Origin: Halorubrum laminariae
GTDB taxonomy: Archaea > Halobacteriota > Halobacteria > Halobacteriales > Haloferacaceae
Reading direction: 5' to 3'
Assembly (NCBI RefSeq): GCF_024494655.1
Contig: NZ_JANHDL010000003.1
Location: 372,001-436,000 of the forward strand
Length of the DNA: 64,000 nucleotides
How positions within the stretch are numbered: position 1 is the stretch's first letter; the number at the start of each line of letters is the position of its first letter. The position numbers were made by a program, and so were the translations under genes. The notes beneath the pieces are model-generated. The model did not search any database, had not been told where the DNA came from, and worked only from the letters and a program-made list of their open reading frames with translations. Of the stretch, positions 33,338-41,936 are shown piece by piece.

Positions 33338-34336
33338 ATGGAGACGAGGAAGGTGCAAGTCACCGGCGGTTCGACGTATACGGTCTCGATTCCGAAGACG
33401 TGGGCGACCGACAACGACGTGGAGGCCGGGACGGAAATCGAGTTCCACCCGGACGGTGACTCGCTGTTTCTCACGCCGCAGTCCGAATCGGAGCGGACCC
33501 GCGGGACGCTCGACATTTCGGACCTGTCGGGACAGGCGCTCGCTCGGGCGGTGACGACGATGTACGTCAGCGGATTCGACACCATCGAACTGACGAGCCC
33601 GGATCTCACCACCGAGCAGCGATCGATGATCCGCGACGCGGTACAGAGTCTCGTCGGACTGGAGGTGTTAGAGGAGACGCGTGACACGGTCGTCATTCAG
33701 GACCTACTCGACTCCTCGGAGCTGTCCATCCATAACGCCGTCACGCGAATGCGGCTGATATCGCTGTCGATGCTCGAAGACGCGATCGCCGCGCTCTCCG
33801 ACCACGACCACGACCTCGCCCGCGACGTGATCGGTCGCGACGACGACCTCGACCGGCTGTGGCTCGTCGTCTCGCGCATCTTCCGTGCGACGCTGCGCAC
33901 GCCCAAGGCGGTCGAAGAGCTCGGACTGCCACGCGAGGTGTGTTTCGACTACCACTCCAGCGCTCGACAGCTGGAGCGGATCGGGGACCACGCGACGAAG
34001 ATCGCCCACCTGACGCTAAACATCGAGGAACCGCTTCCCGACGAGGTCGTCGAGGCCGTCGACGAACTCCACGCTGACGCCGTCGAGGTGATAGACACCG
34101 CCATGGACGCGCTGTTCGACGAGGACAGCGAGTCCGCCACTCAACGGGCGAACGAGGCGCGAACGGGGGTCAGGGCGATCGACGAGCGCGTGCGCGCCAT
34201 CGACGAACTGCTCCGGGACCTCGATCCGGCCCGCGCTCAACTGCTCGGGCTCGTGGTCGATTCGGTGTTGCGGTCGGCCGACTACGGCGGCAACGTCGCG
34301 GAGACGGCCCTGCAGAAGGCGGCTCCGACGCCGTGA
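33338..34336 (+). CDS. AbrB/SpoVT-PhoU fusion, phosphate-uptake-type regulator
   Basis: A 332-residue protein. Residues 1-50 form an AbrB/SpoVT DNA-binding domain (KVQVTGGSTYTVSIPKTWA, with EAGTEIEFHPDGDSLFL). After a connector, two PhoU-type helical domains follow (about 125-330), with HNAVTRMRLISLSMLEDAI and the metal-binding ERIGDHATKIAHL. This is a common archaeal fusion, probably linking phosphate or another transporter signal to transcription. No pst genes are near. The ATG at 33338 is fixed by the AbrB homology; the open frame continues upstream through the promoter. A strong regulatory region precedes it. Confidence 0.88.
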   Translation: METRKVQVTGGSTYTVSIPKTWATDNDVEAGTEIEFHPDGDSLFLTPQSESERTRGTLDISDLSGQALARAVTTMYVSGFDTIELTSPDLTTEQRSMIRDAVQSLVGLEVLEETRDTVVIQDLLDSSELSIHNAVTRMRLISLSMLEDAIAALSDHDHDLARDVIGRDDDLDRLWLVVSRIFRATLRTPKAVEELGLPREVCFDYHSSARQLERIGDHATKIAHLTLNIEEPLPDEVVEAVDELHADAVEVIDTAMDALFDEDSESATQRANEARTGVRAIDERVRAIDELLRDLDPARAQLLGLVVDSVLRSADYGGNVAETALQKAAPTP

Positions 34337-34430
34337 TCGGTATCGAGGCACCGCTTCCGAGAGCCCGATAGCTCACGGTCGTGCGGTCAAGTCGCGTGGG
34401 TTTTTCACCGTCCCGGCCGGACGGTGCGAT

Positions 34431-34814
34431 ATGCCACAGATCGAACTCGGCGTGCCGAAGGGCGTCGTCGAGTCGCTGCCCGAAGAAGAGGGCACGGCCG
34501 AACGCGACATGCGTCGAGCGATAGCCGGCATTCAGTCGCGGCTGAACGAGGAGATCGAGGGAGACGACGCTGCCGAGGCGGCCGAGGTCGTCGCCGACGC
34601 CGTGGAGCGCATGGAACAGCAGGCGAGCACGTACCACGAGTTCGTTCCGGAACTGCGGGCGTGGGGGCAGTCGCCCATCTACGCGATCGCGTGGCGGAAC
34701 CTCTACGTCGAACTGATCGGCCAGCTGTACGACCACGACTGGCTCGGCGGCGACCTCGACCGCGAGCGGAACTTCCGGCTCGTCGAAGACGGGATTCGCC
34801 TGTCCGACCTGTAG
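34431..34814 (+). CDS. Conserved haloarchaeal hypothetical protein
   Basis: A 127-residue soluble, acidic protein predicted to be mostly helical. It contains ERDMRRAIAGIQSRLNEEIEG, AAEVVADAVERMEQQASTYHEF and WRNLYVELIGQLYDHDW. I recognise no enzyme motif. It is the first of a same-strand row (34431-36020) with a ubiquitin-like protein and two overlapping unknown genes; a 50-base gap with a TTTTTAAGCC box before the next gene suggests separate promoters. ATG at 34431 follows GGGTTTTTCACCG, a possible TATA region about 27 bases upstream. Confidence 0.75.
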   Translation: MPQIELGVPKGVVESLPEEEGTAERDMRRAIAGIQSRLNEEIEGDDAAEAAEVVADAVERMEQQASTYHEFVPELRAWGQSPIYAIAWRNLYVELIGQLYDHDWLGGDLDRERNFRLVEDGIRLSDL

Positions 34815-34864
34815 CGATCGCCGTCGTCGCCCGTTTTTAAGCCGTCGCGTCCCGATGTACGTAT

Positions 34865-35146
34865 ATGGAACTTGAACTGCGGTTTTTCGCCACGTTTCGC
34901 GAGGCCGCCGGCGGGAAGACCGTCGAGGCGTCATTCGCCGACGGCTCGACCGTCGGCGACGTGTTGCGCGAGTTGGAAGACGAGTACGAGGGGATGGCGG
35001 GTCGACTGATCGTCGACGGCGATCTCGCTCCGCAGATCAACGTCCTGAAGAACGGACGAGAGGTGCTCCACCTCGACGGGCTCGACACGCCGCTGGCTGA
35101 CGGCGACCGGCTCTCCGTGTTCCCGCCGGTCGCGGGGGGAACATGA
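34865..35146 (+). CDS. Ubiquitin-like small archaeal modifier protein (SAMP/MoaD-like)
   Basis: A 93-residue beta-grasp protein. It begins MELELRFFATFREAAGG and ends VFPPVAGGT, strongly resembling archaeal SAMP proteins (closest by eye to the SAMP3 type) and MoaD. Their C-terminal Gly-Gly is adenylated by the E1-like UbaA and joined to target lysines or used for sulfur transfer. Here a Thr follows the Gly-Gly, so the diglycine is not terminal unless it is trimmed or tolerated. Its TGA overlaps the ATG of the next gene by four bases. A TTTTTAAGC box lies 27 bases upstream of the ATG. Confidence 0.88.
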   Translation: MELELRFFATFREAAGGKTVEASFADGSTVGDVLRELEDEYEGMAGRLIVDGDLAPQINVLKNGREVLHLDGLDTPLADGDRLSVFPPVAGGT

Positions 35147-35550
35147 CCGATTCGGCCGAGGAGGCCGAGGAGGCCGACGAGACGGGTGTCCCCGACGACA
35201 CCGTCGAGGCCGATGAGGCGGACGAGAGCAGCGGTCCGGGCGAGTCCGACGACCGTCCGCCGGCCGAACCGGGATGGGAGCGCAAGACGGTCGCGTACCG
35301 CGGCATCTCGCGGCGGCTCGCGGCCCACTACCTCGTCAACCTCGGCGGCGAACTCGTTGGTACGGACGACCCTGCGGACGCGACTCGGGTCGACGGGGAC
35401 GGGTGGCGCGCGACGCTGCGTGCGGACTCCGTGACCGCCGCGGGATCATTCAGTCTCACCGAGGTCACCGTCGAGTTCGCCGGCGACCCGACTGTCCTCG
35501 CGGAACTGCTCCCCAGGTACCGCCAGAAAGCGATGCGGGCTGGCGGATGA
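35143..35550 (+). CDS. Hypothetical protein coupled to the ubiquitin-like modifier
   Basis: A 135-residue protein. The first 45 residues are an acidic, disordered run of Glu, Asp and Ala. The rest is a compact basic domain: WERKTVAYRGISRRLAAHYLVNLGGELVG, then alternating strands WRATLRADSVTAAGSFSLTEVTVEF, ending LPRYRQKAMRAGG. The end again carries a Gly-Gly. It overlaps both neighbours by four bases (ATGA junctions), so it is made together with the modifier. The fold resembles a small MoaD-associated domain, but I cannot name it with confidence. Confidence 0.72.
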   Translation: MTDSAEEAEEADETGVPDDTVEADEADESSGPGESDDRPPAEPGWERKTVAYRGISRRLAAHYLVNLGGELVGTDDPADATRVDGDGWRATLRADSVTAAGSFSLTEVTVEFAGDPTVLAELLPRYRQKAMRAGG

Positions 35551-36020
35551 TGTCCAGAGACGATAGAGCAGAGCGGTCGGACGAGCCCGGGGATTCGGAC
35601 GTGGATGCGGATGGGGACACGGGCACGGGTGTAGACGGTGGTTCCTATCCCATCGAAGGGCCAGCGCTCGTCACGTCGGCTGCGCTGGCGAGCGTCCCCG
35701 CGTCGCGACTCCCCGAACTGCTCGGGCGGGTCCAAGCCGACCTCGGTCCGCGGATAGACGCGTATCGACGGCGATACGAGCGGATCGCCGCCGATCCGGA
35801 CCGCGAGGCGTTCCTCGTCGAGCCCGATCACTGGGAGACCGTCGCCGCGCGGTTAAATCTCACCGCCCGCGAGCGCGACGCCGTCGTTCGGGCGCACGAA
35901 GCTGCTGTCGTCCGCGTCGGCACGAGTAGTGCGAAAAGCGAGGAGTTCGAGACCGCCCTAGAGATCCGTTCCGGCGTCGTCATCGGGACCGATAAGGCGG
36001 ATCAGAGGGCGGATGAGTGA
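35547..36020 (+). CDS. Hypothetical protein, third gene of the modifier operon
   Basis: A 157-residue protein of unknown function starting at either ATG 35547 or ATG 35550; the first gives the four-base overlap seen at the previous junction. After 40 acidic residues comes a helical domain: LASVPASRLPELLGRVQADLGPRIDAYRRRYERI, EPDHWETVAARLNLTARERDAVVRAHEAAVVRVG and EEFETALEIRSGVVIGTD. The middle resembles a helix-turn-helix (AARLNLTARERDAV), but DNA binding is not certain. Cotranscribed with the ubiquitin-like protein. Confidence 0.7.
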   Translation: MMSRDDRAERSDEPGDSDVDADGDTGTGVDGGSYPIEGPALVTSAALASVPASRLPELLGRVQADLGPRIDAYRRRYERIAADPDREAFLVEPDHWETVAARLNLTARERDAVVRAHEAAVVRVGTSSAKSEEFETALEIRSGVVIGTDKADQRADE

Positions 36021-36101
36021 CGGATGTTCGCTGGCGGCCCGAGATAGGGATTCACCAACCCGAGACAAGTTTCTACCGACGCCTTTTCACGCCCGCGGAA
36101 T

Positions 36102-36108
36102 GAGGTGA
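36102..36108 (+). promoter_or_regulatory. Shine-Dalgarno sequence of the FAH gene
   Basis: GAGGTGA lies four bases before the ATG at 36113 and confirms that start. This gene therefore has a leadered mRNA, unlike many neighbours. Confidence 0.7.
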
Positions 36109-36112
36109 GCGC

Positions 36113-36829
36113 ATGCGACTCGCACGCCTGCTCACTCCCGACGGCCCGGTGTCCGGACGCTACGAGGACGGCGCGATCCTCGCCGCCGACGGCAGCTATG
36201 AGGTCGGCCGCGACGGCCGCCTGCTCCCGCCGTGTGACCCGAGTGCGCTCTACTGCGTCGGCCGGAACTACGTCGAGACGCTCGATCAGATGGAGTACGA
36301 GCGACCCGAGGAACCGGACTTCTTCATCAAGCCGCCGACGAGCCTACTCGCGCACGGTGAGGCGATCCGCTATCCCGACTGGACCGACGAGCTGACCTAC
36401 GCTGGCGAACTCGTCGCGGTGATAGACGAGCGATGCCGGGACCTTGACCCCGAAGACGTGCCGAGTGTCGTTCGCGGGTACACGATCATGAACGACGTGG
36501 ACGCACTCGATCAACAGGGGCGGACCGCGCGGAAAGCCTTCGACGGATCGGGACCGCTCGGTCCGTGGATCGAGACCGACGTGGACCCGACGAACCTCGA
36601 CATCTCAACCACGGTCGGTGGCGAACTGCGACAGGACGCCAACACCGAACTGATGCTTTTCGGCCCCCACGAAATCGTCGCGTACCTCTCGGAGCGGTTC
36701 ACGTTCGAGCCCGGTGATTGCATCGCGTTCGGGAGTCCCGCAAACCCCGGCTTGGTCGAGCCGGGCGAGACGGTCGAGATCACCTATGAGGGCGTTGGAA
36801 CGCTGTCGAACCCGGTCGTCGAACCGTAG
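36113..36829 (+). CDS. Fumarylacetoacetate hydrolase family protein
   Basis: A 238-residue FAH-superfamily enzyme. Typical stretches: LYCVGRNYVETLDQM, PDFFIKPPTSLLAHG, YAGELVAVIDER (metal-binding Glu), GYTIMNDVDALD, KAFDGSGPLGPWI and the closing DCIAFGSPANPGLVEPGETVEI. The family cleaves or decarboxylates beta-diketo acids in aromatic catabolism, and many archaeal members are acylpyruvases. The metal site E-x-E/D pattern is partly altered (GELV rather than ExEL), so the exact reaction is open. The start is set by the Shine-Dalgarno sequence at 36102. Confidence 0.88.
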   Translation: MRLARLLTPDGPVSGRYEDGAILAADGSYEVGRDGRLLPPCDPSALYCVGRNYVETLDQMEYERPEEPDFFIKPPTSLLAHGEAIRYPDWTDELTYAGELVAVIDERCRDLDPEDVPSVVRGYTIMNDVDALDQQGRTARKAFDGSGPLGPWIETDVDPTNLDISTTVGGELRQDANTELMLFGPHEIVAYLSERFTFEPGDCIAFGSPANPGLVEPGETVEITYEGVGTLSNPVVEP

Positions 36830-36856
36830 CGAGCGGACGCGCTTTTCGGCCCCGAC

Positions 36857-37768
36857 TCAGTCGAGATCGAGGTCGACGCCGCGTTGTAACCCGGCAGCTT
36901 TCACCGTGTTGTACAGCAGCATCGCGCGAGTCATCGGTCCGACGCCACCGGGGACCGGCGTGATCGCGCCCGCGACTTTGCTCGCGGAGTCGTAGTCGAC
37001 ATCGCCCACAAGCTCGTACCCCTTGTCCGTGTCCGCGTCGACGCGGTTGATGCCCACGTCGATCACGGTCGCGCCCGGATTGATCATCGAACCGTCGATG
37101 AACTCCGGGATCCCGGCGGCCGCAATCACGAGGTCGGCATCTCCGAGCTTCTCGTCCAGATCCTCGGTTCGCGAGTGACAGACGGTCGTGGTGGCGTTGC
37201 CGACAGGCGACTTCTGTATCAGGAGGTTCGCCATCGGCTTCCCGACGATGTCCGAGCGGCCGACGACGACCGCGTCCGCGCCCTCCGTCTCCACGTCGTA
37301 CGCGTCGAGCAGTTTCTGTACGCCGTGGGGGGTGCAGGGCTTGAACCGCGCGTCGCCGGCGACGAGCCGACCGACGTTCTCCGGATGGAAACCGTCGACG
37401 TCCTTCTCGGGATCGACCTGTCGCAGGACGCTCCGCTTGTCGACGTGGTCCGGGACGGGGAGTTGGACCAAGATGCCGTGAACGTCCTCGCGCTCGTTCA
37501 GGTCGTCGATGGTGTCGTACAGTTCGCTCGCGGGGGCGTCGGCGTCGATCTCGACGTGGATCCCGTCGATCCCGACCTCCTCGCAGTCGCGCTGTTTCAT
37601 CGACACGTACGTCTCGCTCGCGGGGTCTTCGCTCATCAGCACGGTGGCCAAGCCGGGCGTCACATCGGCGGCGGCGAGTGTCTCGACGTGACCCGCGACC
37701 GCCTCGCGAACGTCCGCGGCGACGGCGTTTCCGTCAATGATCTCAGGGTCGTCGCTGGTCTCGGTCAT
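36857..37768 (-). CDS. folD: Bifunctional methylenetetrahydrofolate dehydrogenase/cyclohydrolase
   Basis: A 303-residue enzyme that interconverts methylene-, methenyl- and formyl-tetrahydrofolate. Signatures: YVSMKQRDCEEVGI with the catalytic Lys and Tyr, VHGILVQLPVPDHVD, PCTPHGVQKLLDAY, VVGRSDIVGKPMANLL (NADP site) and the C-terminal GVGPMTRAMLLYNT. Full length. Haloarchaea use folate-type one-carbon carriers, so it fits core metabolism. Single gene; the ATG at 37768 is next to the first acidic residues. Confidence 0.95.
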   Translation of the reverse strand: MTETSDDPEIIDGNAVAADVREAVAGHVETLAAADVTPGLATVLMSEDPASETYVSMKQRDCEEVGIDGIHVEIDADAPASELYDTIDDLNEREDVHGILVQLPVPDHVDKRSVLRQVDPEKDVDGFHPENVGRLVAGDARFKPCTPHGVQKLLDAYDVETEGADAVVVGRSDIVGKPMANLLIQKSPVGNATTTVCHSRTEDLDEKLGDADLVIAAAGIPEFIDGSMINPGATVIDVGINRVDADTDKGYELVGDVDYDSASKVAGAITPVPGGVGPMTRAMLLYNTVKAAGLQRGVDLDLD

Positions 37769-37944
37769 ACCGGACCGACGGAGAGCCGATATAAAAACTG
37801 CGCGGGATCGTGTGCATATATTGGTTGTATGCTCACTATATATCCATGGAAGTGGATCGATCTGTCGTGTTCGGGGCGATGACCATCGTCCCCGTGACCG
37901 TCAGGTCGGTCTCGGAGATCGCGAGGTTCGCCCAGGGAAGCCGA

Positions 37945-40029
37945 TCAGTGCTCGTCGGTCTCTTCCGCCTTGTCGATCTCTTCCGCCTTGTCGGTTTCTC
38001 CCGTCTCGTCGGTTTCTCCCGTCTCGTCGGTTTCTCCCGTCTCGTCGGTTATGTCCTCGTTTTCGGTGGCTTCGCCGTCTCCGGTCTCACTAGTGGTGTC
38101 GTCGTCGGTGTCGCCGTCGTCGCTACTGCTATCGGCGTCGTCGTCACTGATGACACCGTCGTCACCACCGCTGTCGCCGTCCGCTTGGGGTTCGGGTGGA
38201 TCCGCCGGGTCGGCTGGTTGGAATCCCGCGGTCTCCAGTTCGGCTTCCGGCCCGTCTCGCGGGTCGTAGCCGCGCTCTCGGAGTATCTCGCGGACCTCTT
38301 CTCTGTTGACGGTCCCCGAGACTGTCCGAGGAAGTTCTTCGGCGTACGCGATTGTCTTCGGGATCTTGAACCCGGCGAGCCGCGTCCGGAGGACCGACAG
38401 GAGTCGCTCGTCGTCTACTGACGCGGGGTCGCTTTCACCGACATCCGCCGTTCGCACGGCGTCAGAATCGCCGACTCCGGTGTCGTCGTCATCGCCGATT
38501 TCGGTCGCCTCGGTGTCGTCGTCAACGTTCCCGCCGTCGCTCTCATCGCCACCGTCGTCGTCGGTTCCGTCGTCACTGTCGTTGCCTTCGTCACTGTCGC
38601 CGCTATCGTCGTCACGGTCGCCGTTACCTTCGTCGGTGTCGTCGCCCGCGCTGGGGGCGTTGGTTCCGACGACCCCCGAGTCGGCGACGAGCAGCGTGGC
38701 GACGCGCTCTCCCCACACGTCGTCGTCGAGACCGACGACGGCGGCCTCTTCGACGCCCGGAACGGCGTGGAGCGCGTCGAGCACCTCGCCCGGCTCGACG
38801 TTCTCGCCGCCGCTGATGATCCGGTCGTCGAGACGGTTGAGCACGTACAGGTATCCGTCCTCGTCGACACGCCCCACGTCGCCGGTGTGTAATCCGTGTT
38901 CGCCGAACGCCGACCGATCTAGTCGATCCGGCGCGTCCGGATCGACGTAGCCCGGCGTGATCGTCGGTCCGTCGACCACGATCTCTCCCGTCTCCCCCGG
39001 GTCGACCGGCGTTCCGTCCTCGTCGACGACCGTGACGGTAGTGCCGAACAGGGGCCTGCCGACGGTTCCGATCCGATCGGTCGTCTGGGTCGGTGTCGCG
39101 GTGGCGATCTGCGAGGCTGATTCCGTCATCCCGTAGGTCGGATACACCGGCACCGAGTAGTCGCGACACCGTTCAAGCAGGTCGTCCGGCGCAGGCGCGC
39201 CGCCGAGGAGCACCGCGCGCAGCGAGTCCGAGAGCGTTCCACGCCTGTCGAGCATCTGCGTGAGCATCGTCGGCACGAGCGACACGCCGGTCACGTCGTA
39301 GGCGTCGATGTCGTCCGCCGTCTCGCCCGGCTGGAACCCCTCGCGGAGCACGAGGGTCGTTCCGTACAGCACCGACCGATACACCGGTGCGAGCCCGCCC
39401 ATGTGATGTAACGACAGGGACACGAGCCAGCGGTCGTCCGGGTCCACACCGAGCCTGAACGCGGACGCGACAGCGGAGCTGTACACGTTTCCGGCGGTGA
39501 GCGGAACGCCCTTCGGATTGCCCGTCGTGCCGGAGGTAAAGAGCAGACAGAGGTGATCGGAGAACCCCCACTCGACCGGCTCTACGGGCTCCGGATCGAC
39601 AGCGTGGACGGCCTCGACGGCGTCGCTCGTCGGGTCGTCGACCGAGTACACCGGCGTGTTCGCGACATCGTCGACCGCAACGATCGCGGCATCCTCCGTC
39701 GGTTCCGCGCAGACGACGGCCGACAGATCGGTCCGCTCGACGCGCTCTCGCAGCTCGCGTCCCGTGAGATCCGGCCCGAGAGGCACGAACGTCGCGCCGA
39801 TCCGCATCGCCGCGTGGACGAGCCCGACCGTCCCGACGTACGGCGGCGTGAGCACGCCGATCCGATCGCCTTCAGAGATCCCGCGTGCGACGAGCCGACC
39901 CGCCGTCTCTGAAACGAGACGGTCGAGGTCGGTGTATGTCCACGCCTCGCCGTCTTCGGCCCGCACGAGCGCGGTCTCGTCGGGCGAGGAGACGACCCGG
40001 TGAGACAGCCAGTCCCGCACGGGGATCAC
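37945..40029 (-). CDS. menE: Acyl-CoA synthetase (AMP-forming), o-succinylbenzoate-CoA ligase-like, with acidic insertions
   Basis: A 694-residue ANL-superfamily enzyme. The AMP-binding P-loop is LLFTSGTTGNPKGVPLT; A5 is YPTYGMTESAS; A7 is GLHTGDVGRVDEDG; A8 is LDDRIISGGENVEPGEV. The arrangement resembles MenE of menaquinone synthesis. Two oddities: an acidic, Gly/Ser-rich insertion of about 75 residues splits the C-terminal lid domain, and the protein ends in an acidic tail of about 90 residues with six-residue repeats (GETDET, 18-bp tandem repeats in the DNA). The A10 motif reads LPRTVSGTVNRE: the catalytic Lys is Thr573. GTG start at 40029. Confidence 0.78.
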   Translation of the reverse strand: MIPVRDWLSHRVVSSPDETALVRAEDGEAWTYTDLDRLVSETAGRLVARGISEGDRIGVLTPPYVGTVGLVHAAMRIGATFVPLGPDLTGRELRERVERTDLSAVVCAEPTEDAAIVAVDDVANTPVYSVDDPTSDAVEAVHAVDPEPVEPVEWGFSDHLCLLFTSGTTGNPKGVPLTAGNVYSSAVASAFRLGVDPDDRWLVSLSLHHMGGLAPVYRSVLYGTTLVLREGFQPGETADDIDAYDVTGVSLVPTMLTQMLDRRGTLSDSLRAVLLGGAPAPDDLLERCRDYSVPVYPTYGMTESASQIATATPTQTTDRIGTVGRPLFGTTVTVVDEDGTPVDPGETGEIVVDGPTITPGYVDPDAPDRLDRSAFGEHGLHTGDVGRVDEDGYLYVLNRLDDRIISGGENVEPGEVLDALHAVPGVEEAAVVGLDDDVWGERVATLLVADSGVVGTNAPSAGDDTDEGNGDRDDDSGDSDEGNDSDDGTDDDGGDESDGGNVDDDTEATEIGDDDDTGVGDSDAVRTADVGESDPASVDDERLLSVLRTRLAGFKIPKTIAYAEELPRTVSGTVNREEVREILRERGYDPRDGPEAELETAGFQPADPADPPEPQADGDSGGDDGVISDDDADSSSDDGDTDDDTTSETGDGEATENEDITDETGETDETGETDETGETDKAEEIDKAEETDEH
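37990..38043. repeat. Three 18-bp tandem repeats coding for GETDET units
   Basis: Identical units (GTCGGTTTCTCCCGTCTC) at 37990-38007, 38008-38025 and 38026-38043, within the 3' end of the acyl-CoA synthetase gene on the minus strand. Related imperfect KAEEID/KAEETD units flank them. The length keeps the reading frame. Confidence 0.9.
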
Positions 40030-40107
40030 CGCGTCCCGTAGCGGAACGACGCCGACCGTTCGACGGATCGCCGCCGGGTGCGGATCGCCGGTAACCCTCC
40101 CGACCCG

Positions 40108-40542
40108 CTACTCATCCGTCGGCTGCCGAACCGTCAGTACGGGAACGTCTGCGGTCCGAACGACACGCTCCGTGACGCTGCCGAGGAGATACCGGTCAAG
40201 TCCCTTGCGACCGTGGGTACCCATGACGATCATGTCGATGTCGTTCGACTCCACGTAGTCGCGGATCGACTGGTAGGCGGTCCCCGTCGTGACGGTCGTC
40301 TCGCAGTCGACGCCCGCCTCGGCGGCGGCGTCCGAGATGCGGTCCGTCGCCTCCGTACCCTCCTCTTCGAGCGCCTCGACGACGAGCTCTGCGCCGGCTT
40401 CGAGCGAGGAGTACGCGCTTCCGTCGACCACGTAGAGCGCGTGGACTCGCGCGTCGTACCGTGCGGCGAGGTCGAGCGCGTGTTCGATCGCCGCGTCGGA
40501 CGCTGAACTGCCGTCAGTCGGAACGAGAATCTCCGAGTACAT
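40108..40542 (-). CDS. Universal stress protein, UspA family
   Basis: A 144-residue single-domain UspA. It begins YSEILVPTDGSSASDAAIEHAL and carries the full ATP-binding signature G-x2-G-x9-G-S (MGTHGRKGLDRYLLGSVTERVV), unlike the copy at 17114. Probably a nucleotide-binding stress or metabolic sensor. The ATG at 40542 is preferred over a 14-residue extension. It lies 82 bases upstream of the TFB gene's 3' end on the same strand. Confidence 0.93.
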   Translation of the reverse strand: MYSEILVPTDGSSASDAAIEHALDLAARYDARVHALYVVDGSAYSSLEAGAELVVEALEEEGTEATDRISDAAAEAGVDCETTVTTGTAYQSIRDYVESNDIDMIVMGTHGRKGLDRYLLGSVTERVVRTADVPVLTVRQPTDE

Positions 40543-40624
40543 TTCGGATGACGGTACGGCCGAAGTGAATAAAAACCCGATCACCGGTGTCGAACGCGAG
40601 CCTCCCCCGCCGCGGACCGCCCGA

Positions 40625-41578
40625 TCACCGGAATCCCATCGCTTCGATCTGCTCTTGATACCGGTTGCGGATGGTGACTTCGGTCACTTGCGCGACATCT
40701 GCGACCTCGCGCTGGGTCTTCTTCTCGTTGCAAAGCAGCGACGCGGCGTAGATGGCGGCAGCGGCGAACCCCGTCGGGGACTTCCCGGAGAGCAGTCCCT
40801 GTTCGGCGGAGACGTCGATGATCTCAGTCGCCTTCGACTGGACCTCCTCGGAGAGCTGGAGCGCAGAGGCGAAGCGGGGAACGAACTGCTTCGGATCGAC
40901 CGGCTTCAGTTCCAAGCCGAGCTCTTGGGAGATGTACCGATACGTCCGTCCGATCTCCTTTTGCGGCACTCGAGATACGTCCGCGACCTCGTCGAGCGAG
41001 CGGGGGATTCCCTCCTGTCGGCACGCAGCGTAGAGGGCGGCGGTGGAGACGCCCTCGATGGAGCGGCCGCGGATGAGATCTTCGTTGAGCGCGCGACGAT
41101 AGATGACGGAGGCGACCTCGCGTACCGACCGGGGTACCCCCAGTGCGCTCGCCATCCGATCGATCTCCGAGAGCGCGAACTGGAGGTTGCGCTCGCCCGC
41201 ATCCTTCGTTCGAATCCGCTCTTGCCACTTGCGAAGCCGATGCATCTGCGACCGCTTCTCTGAGGAGAGCGAGCGGCCGTACGCGTCCTTGTCCTTCCAG
41301 TCGATCGTCGTCGTCAGCCCCTTGTCATGCATCGTTTCGGTGATCGGCGCACCGACGCGCGACTTCGACTGCCGCTCCGAGTGGTTGAACGCCCGCCACT
41401 CTGGCCCGCGGTCGATGTTCCGTTCGTCAAGCACCAGCCCGCAGTCCTCACAGACGAGCTCTTGGTCGGCGTCGGTGACGATCTCCGTCGAATCACACTC
41501 CGGACACGAGACCGTCTCCTCGTCCGACTCTCGCTCCGTGTCCCGCTCCTGTTGGCGCTGACGGCTCGGACGTTCCAT
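40625..41578 (-). CDS. tfb: Transcription initiation factor IIB (TFB)
   Basis: A 317-residue basal factor that bridges TBP-DNA and RNA polymerase. Zinc ribbon C25-x2-C28 ... C43-x2-C46 (SCPECDS, VCEDCGL), B-reader/linker ([24 protein letters not shown]) and two cyclin-like repeats (about 125-210 and 220-312). The second ends with the BRE-contacting helix-turn-helix ([20 protein letters not shown]). Haloarchaea carry several tfb genes; this one has the complete domain set. A TATA box (CATTTAAGT, 41602-41610) lies 28 bases before the ATG at 41578, so the mRNA is probably leaderless and the 18-residue upstream extension is not used. Confidence 0.96.
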   Translation of the reverse strand: MERPSRQRQQERDTERESDEETVSCPECDSTEIVTDADQELVCEDCGLVLDERNIDRGPEWRAFNHSERQSKSRVGAPITETMHDKGLTTTIDWKDKDAYGRSLSSEKRSQMHRLRKWQERIRTKDAGERNLQFALSEIDRMASALGVPRSVREVASVIYRRALNEDLIRGRSIEGVSTAALYAACRQEGIPRSLDEVADVSRVPQKEIGRTYRYISQELGLELKPVDPKQFVPRFASALQLSEEVQSKATEIIDVSAEQGLLSGKSPTGFAAAAIYAASLLCNEKKTQREVADVAQVTEVTIRNRYQEQIEAMGFR

Positions 41579-41600
41579 TATAAGGTTTCTGGTTACTGCC

Positions 41601-41610
41601 GCATTTAAGT
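41601..41610 (-). promoter_or_regulatory. TATA box of the tfb gene
   Basis: On the minus strand the sequence reads GACTTAAATGC. It is centred about 28 bases before the tfb start codon, matching a leaderless transcript. Confidence 0.65.
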
Positions 41611-41907
41611 CTTTGTCCGATCGGGCGGTCACGTGTCTCTGTCACGTCGGTGGGCCCGCGAACCGATCGCCCGACTGCGACGCCGCGATGGCGGTTCCGC
41701 GCATCGCTGTCGTGGCCCCGTGCTTCCGCGAACTGGCACGCAGCCCGTGTGGCGAACACGAAACGTGACCGTCGCTCGCGGTCGGGAGTCCCTATCGCCG
41801 TCTGCCGGCCCAGTTCGTCACGCGCTCGTGCCGGCTATCGCGCCGGCGTTCGTCGTTCGACGGCGATCGTCCGAGCGTGAGTATTACTTTTGAACATTCA
41901 CGAACTG
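41611..41907. other. Gene-free stretch between tfb and the METTL5-like gene
   Basis: About 300 bases between divergent promoters. Open frames here are Arg/Ser-rich shadows without homology or ribosome-binding signals. I see no repeat or RNA gene. It becomes A+T-rich only near 41880, at the promoter of the next transcript. Confidence 0.55.
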
Positions 41908-41936
41908 TTTTATCTTACTCTCTCGTGCGTCGCGGT

